A stretch of DNA of 64,000 nt from Quadrisphaera sp. DSM 44207 (GTDB taxonomy: Bacteria > Actinomycetota > Actinomycetes > Actinomycetales > Quadrisphaeraceae), in the NCBI RefSeq assembly GCF_900101335.1, contig NZ_FNKA01000001.1, forward strand, positions 1,216,464 to 1,280,463, read 5' to 3'. Positions 61,489-64,000 of this stretch are shown in pieces (the first letter of the stretch is position 1; each line of letters opens with the position of its first letter). Under the pieces are notes generated by a model. The model saw only the letters and a list, made by a program, of their open reading frames with translations. It had not been told where the DNA came from and searched no databases. Position numbers and translations under genes: made by a program.

Positions 61489-62985
61489 TCAGGGAGTGCG
61501 GCAGGCGGGCAGGGCGACGGTGAACGCCGTCCGGCCCGGGCGGCTCTGCACGTCCACGCGCCCGCCGTGGGCCTCCACGACGGCGGCGACGATCGCCAGC
61601 CCCAGGCCCGTGCTGCCGGCGGCGCGCGAGCGGGAGCTGTCGCCGCGCGCGAAGCGCCCGAAGACGCGCGGCAGCAGGTCGGGGGGGATGCCGGGCCCGT
61701 CGTCGGTGACGGTGAGCACCGCCTCGGGCCCCCGGACCTCCAGGGCGGCGGTCACGCGGGTGCCGGGCGGGGTGTGCACGCGGGCGTTGGCGAGGAGGTT
61801 GGTGACCACCTGGTGCAGGCGGGCGGCGTCGCCGTCGACGACGACCGGCTCGGGCGGCACGTGCAGGTCCCAGCGGTGGTCGGGGCCGGTGACGTGGGCG
61901 TCGGAGACGGCGTCGACGACGACGCGGGTCAGGTCCACCGGCCCGTGGTGGATGGCGGGCCCGGCGTCGAGGCGGGCGAGGAGCAGGAGGTCCTCGACGA
62001 GGGAGGTCATCCGCCGCGCCTCGGACTCCACCCGGCCGACGGCGTGGGTGACGTCGGCGGGCAGGTCGTGGTGGCCGCGGCGGGTCAGCTCGGCGTAGCC
62101 GCGGATCGCCGCGAGGGGGGTGCGCAGCTCGTGGCTGGCGTCGGCGACGAACTGGCGCACGCGGCTCTCGCTGGCGTGGCGGGCGCTGAGGGCGGCGGCG
62201 ACGTGCTCGAGCATGCGGTTGAGCGCCGCGCCGACCTGCCCGACCTCCGTGCTGGGGTCGGTGTCCTGCGGCGGCACCCGGACGGCGAGGGCGACCTCTC
62301 CGCGGTCCAGGGGCAGCTCGGCCACGCGGGAGGCGGTGGCGGCCACGCGGTTGAGGGGGCGCAGCGCCTCGCGCACGACCCAGGCGCCGACGGCCGCGGC
62401 GGCGAGGAGGCCCAGCACGGCCACGAGCACGACGACCGTGGTGACGCGGGCGACCGTCTCCTGCACGTCGTCGAGGGCCAGGCCCGTGACCAGGACCTGC
62501 CCGTCGGGGGCCTCGCCGGCGACGAGCCGGTAGTCGCCGAGGTCGCCGAGGTCGACGGTGCGCGGCTCGCCACCGGCGGGCACCGCGGTCAGGGTGGTGG
62601 CCTGCGCCTCGGTGAGGGCCTGCAGCTCGCCGCTCCGGTCGAGCACCGCCGCGCGCTGCACCGCGCCGTCCTGCACCAGCGCCCCGAGGGTGCCCGAGCC
62701 CTGGCCCGGGGCGAGCAGGAACCGCAGCCCCAGGTCCGCGGGGGGCCCGCCGGCGTCGTCCAGCGTCCCGTTCGGGAAGCCCGCCGCGGGCGGGCGGTCG
62801 AAGGCGTTGCGGGAGCGGTCCACGACGGCGGTCAGCTGGTCGTCGACGCGGTCGAGGAGCTCCCGCTCGAGGGCGACGACGCTGACGACGCCGATCACCG
62901 CGCTGACGGCGGCGAGCAGGGCGAGGACGCCGGCGAGCAGGCGCCGGCGCAGCGTCCAGCGCGCGGGGTGCAGGACGCGCCTCAC
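61489..62985 (-). CDS. Two-component sensor histidine kinase (TrcS-like)
   Basis: The 498-residue protein starts at GTG seven bases after the regulator gene. Two membrane helices (about residues 17-39 and 180-204) flank an extracellular sensor of about 140 residues. A HAMP domain follows, then HisKA with phospho-acceptor His285 ('ADASHELRTPLAAIRGY') and an ATPase domain with 'NLLANARVHTPPGT', 'DDGPGIPP' and 'STGLGLAIV'. It belongs to the actinobacterial OmpR-linked histidine kinases. The signal is unknown. It acts with the response regulator encoded upstream. Confidence 0.94.
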   Translation of the reverse strand: MRRVLHPARWTLRRRLLAGVLALLAAVSAVIGVVSVVALERELLDRVDDQLTAVVDRSRNAFDRPPAAGFPNGTLDDAGGPPADLGLRFLLAPGQGSGTLGALVQDGAVQRAAVLDRSGELQALTEAQATTLTAVPAGGEPRTVDLGDLGDYRLVAGEAPDGQVLVTGLALDDVQETVARVTTVVVLVAVLGLLAAAAVGAWVVREALRPLNRVAATASRVAELPLDRGEVALAVRVPPQDTDPSTEVGQVGAALNRMLEHVAAALSARHASESRVRQFVADASHELRTPLAAIRGYAELTRRGHHDLPADVTHAVGRVESEARRMTSLVEDLLLLARLDAGPAIHHGPVDLTRVVVDAVSDAHVTGPDHRWDLHVPPEPVVVDGDAARLHQVVTNLLANARVHTPPGTRVTAALEVRGPEAVLTVTDDGPGIPPDLLPRVFGRFARGDSSRSRAAGSTGLGLAIVAAVVEAHGGRVDVQSRPGRTAFTVALPACRTP

Positions 62986-62992
62986 AGCGGCG

Positions 62993-63745
62993 TCACGAGG
63001 TGGGCTTGAGCACGTACCCCGCGCCGCGCATGGTGTGGATCATCGGCTCGCGGCCGGCGTCGATCTTCTTGCGCAGGTAGGAGACGTACAGCTCGACGAT
63101 GTTCGCCTGGCCGCCGAAGTCGTAGTTCCACACCCGGTCGAGGATCTGCGCCTTGGACAGCACCCGGCGCGGGTTGCGCATGAAGAAGCGCAGCAGCTCG
63201 AACTCGGTGGCGGTCAGCTCCACCGCCCGCCCGCCGCGCCAGACCTCGTGGCTGTCCTCGTCCATCACGAGGTCCCCGACGACCAGCTGCGGGTCGGGGG
63301 AGGAGGCGACCGCCGTGGTGCGCCGGATCAGCCCGCGCAGCCGGGCGACGACCTCCTCGAGGCTGAACGGCTTGGTCACGTAGTCGTCGCCGCCCGCCGT
63401 CAGGCCCGCGACGCGGTCCTCGACGGCGTCCTTGGCGGTCAGGAACAGCACCGGCACGTCCTGGCCCTCGGCGCGCAGGCGGCGCAGCACGCTCAGGCCG
63501 TCGATGTCGGGCAGCATCACGTCGAGGACGACGGCGTCCGGGCGGAAGTCGCGCGCGGCCCTGAGGGCGCCCTGCCCGTCGCCGGCCGTGCGCACCTGCC
63601 AGCCCTCGTAGCGCAGCGCCATCGACAGCAGGTCGGTCAGCGTCGACTCGTCGTCGACCACCAGCACCCGGATCGCGGAGCCGTCGGCGTGGACCAGGCC
63701 GGAGCGGGCGGCCGGGGCGGACGTCGCGGTGCTGCCTGCGTTCAT
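62993..63745 (-). CDS. OmpR-family response regulator (TrcR-like)
   Basis: The 250-residue protein starts at ATG. The receiver domain (about residues 25-140) has acidic Asp31/Asp32 in 'VLVVDDES', phospho-acceptor Asp75 ('VVLDVMLPD'), Thr in 'FLTAKDA' and Lys in 'YVTKPF'. The winged-helix DNA-binding domain (about 155-248) has 'VELTATEFELLRFFMRNP' and ends 'RGAGYVLKP'. It is transcribed before the sensor kinase gene, seven bases apart. Targets are unknown. Confidence 0.95.
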   Translation of the reverse strand: MNAGSTATSAPAARSGLVHADGSAIRVLVVDDESTLTDLLSMALRYEGWQVRTAGDGQGALRAARDFRPDAVVLDVMLPDIDGLSVLRRLRAEGQDVPVLFLTAKDAVEDRVAGLTAGGDDYVTKPFSLEEVVARLRGLIRRTTAVASSPDPQLVVGDLVMDEDSHEVWRGGRAVELTATEFELLRFFMRNPRRVLSKAQILDRVWNYDFGGQANIVELYVSYLRKKIDAGREPMIHTMRGAGYVLKPTS

Positions 63746-63916
63746 GGCCCCATCCTCGGGCGGGATCCTGTGCGCGCGCTCCCGCTGCGCTGTGCTCTGC
63801 CTGTGAACGCGTCCTCGGCCCCTCGCCGTCCTGCGCGGCGCGCGGGCGCGTGCATGGCGTGCGCCGGTGCGGGGAACATCCCCGGCGCACGGCAGGCCGA
63901 CGCAGAGGAGGACGCG

Positions 63917-64000
63917 ATGAGCGTGATGCGTTTTGATCCGTTCGGGGATCCGTTCCGGCAGATGGACCGTCTGAGCAGCCAGCTGCTGTCTGGAGCGCGC
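63917..64000 (+). CDS. Hsp20/alpha-crystallin small heat-shock protein, N-terminus only
   Basis: The ATG at 63917 has AGAGGAGGA upstream. The 28 visible residues ('MRFDPFGDPFRQMDRLSSQL') match the N-termini of actinobacterial Hsp20 proteins, which hold unfolding proteins. The window ends before the alpha-crystallin domain, so the family call rests on this short start. It diverges from the two-component operon. No HspR-type inverted repeat is visible upstream. Confidence 0.7.
   Translation, partial: MSVMRFDPFGDPFRQMDRLSSQLLSGAR

Overview
The window is a very GC-rich actinobacterial chromosome segment centred on the replication origin. Almost every third codon position is G or C, GTG starts are common, and genes are often joined by 4-base GTGA/ATGA overlaps. 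Gene order follows the conserved actinobacterial origin region (fhaB-pstP-rodA-pbpA-pknA-pknB ... gyrA-gyrB-recF-dnaN-dnaA-rpmH-rnpA-yidC-rsmG-parAB ... murJ ... rpsF-ssb-rpsR-rplI-dnaB). The rpsR type, the sortase E gene and the separate MurJ and pseudokinase genes suggest a Kineosporiales-like or related lineage, but the species cannot be fixed from sequence reading alone.

Left arm (1-14.5 kb): the tail of an FHA protein, then fhaB, pstP, rodA, pbpA, pknA and pknB as one overlapping operon that couples Ser/Thr phosphorylation to peptidoglycan synthesis. Facing it are a glutamine amidotransferase, a small membrane protein, a class E sortase and a DUF881 protein. After these come crgA, a rhomboid protease, a cyclophilin, a DUF5324 protein, and tRNA-Ala and tRNA-Ile.

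Origin core (14.5-33 kb): DUF3566, gyrA, gyrB, DUF721, recF, gnd and dnaN on the minus strand; a 784-base oriC packed with DnaA-box-like sites and a 28-base perfect palindrome; dnaA; then the divergent [32 protein letters not shown] run, with a parS-like site inside rsmG.

Right arm (33-64 kb): a GNAT gene, cwlM, trxA-trxB with a match to the SigR promoter consensus, a pseudokinase, an NlpC/P60 gene without a clear start, murJ, a DUF6049 protein, a Nudix hydrolase, cca, an MFS gene, the padR-ino1 pair with a perfect operator, a PAS/GAF/ANTAR regulator, a class A PBP, a GT87-like membrane protein, the rpsF-ssb-rpsR-rplI operon, a MATE gene, dnaB, an MFS remnant, a two-component system and the start of an Hsp20 gene.

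The most striking feature is dnaB, which carries two inteins of different mechanism. A class 3 (W-C-T) mini-intein interrupts the P-loop. A class 1 intein at the downstream site has a LAGLIDADG endonuclease whose second catalytic Asp appears to be Gly, and it ends in a lower-GC tract that runs on into the host exon. A second theme is satellite clusters of DnaA-box-like sites outside oriC (11.5, 26.7, 33.0 and 57.8 kb). The one before dnaB has five boxes in the same orientation, mostly 10-12 bases apart.
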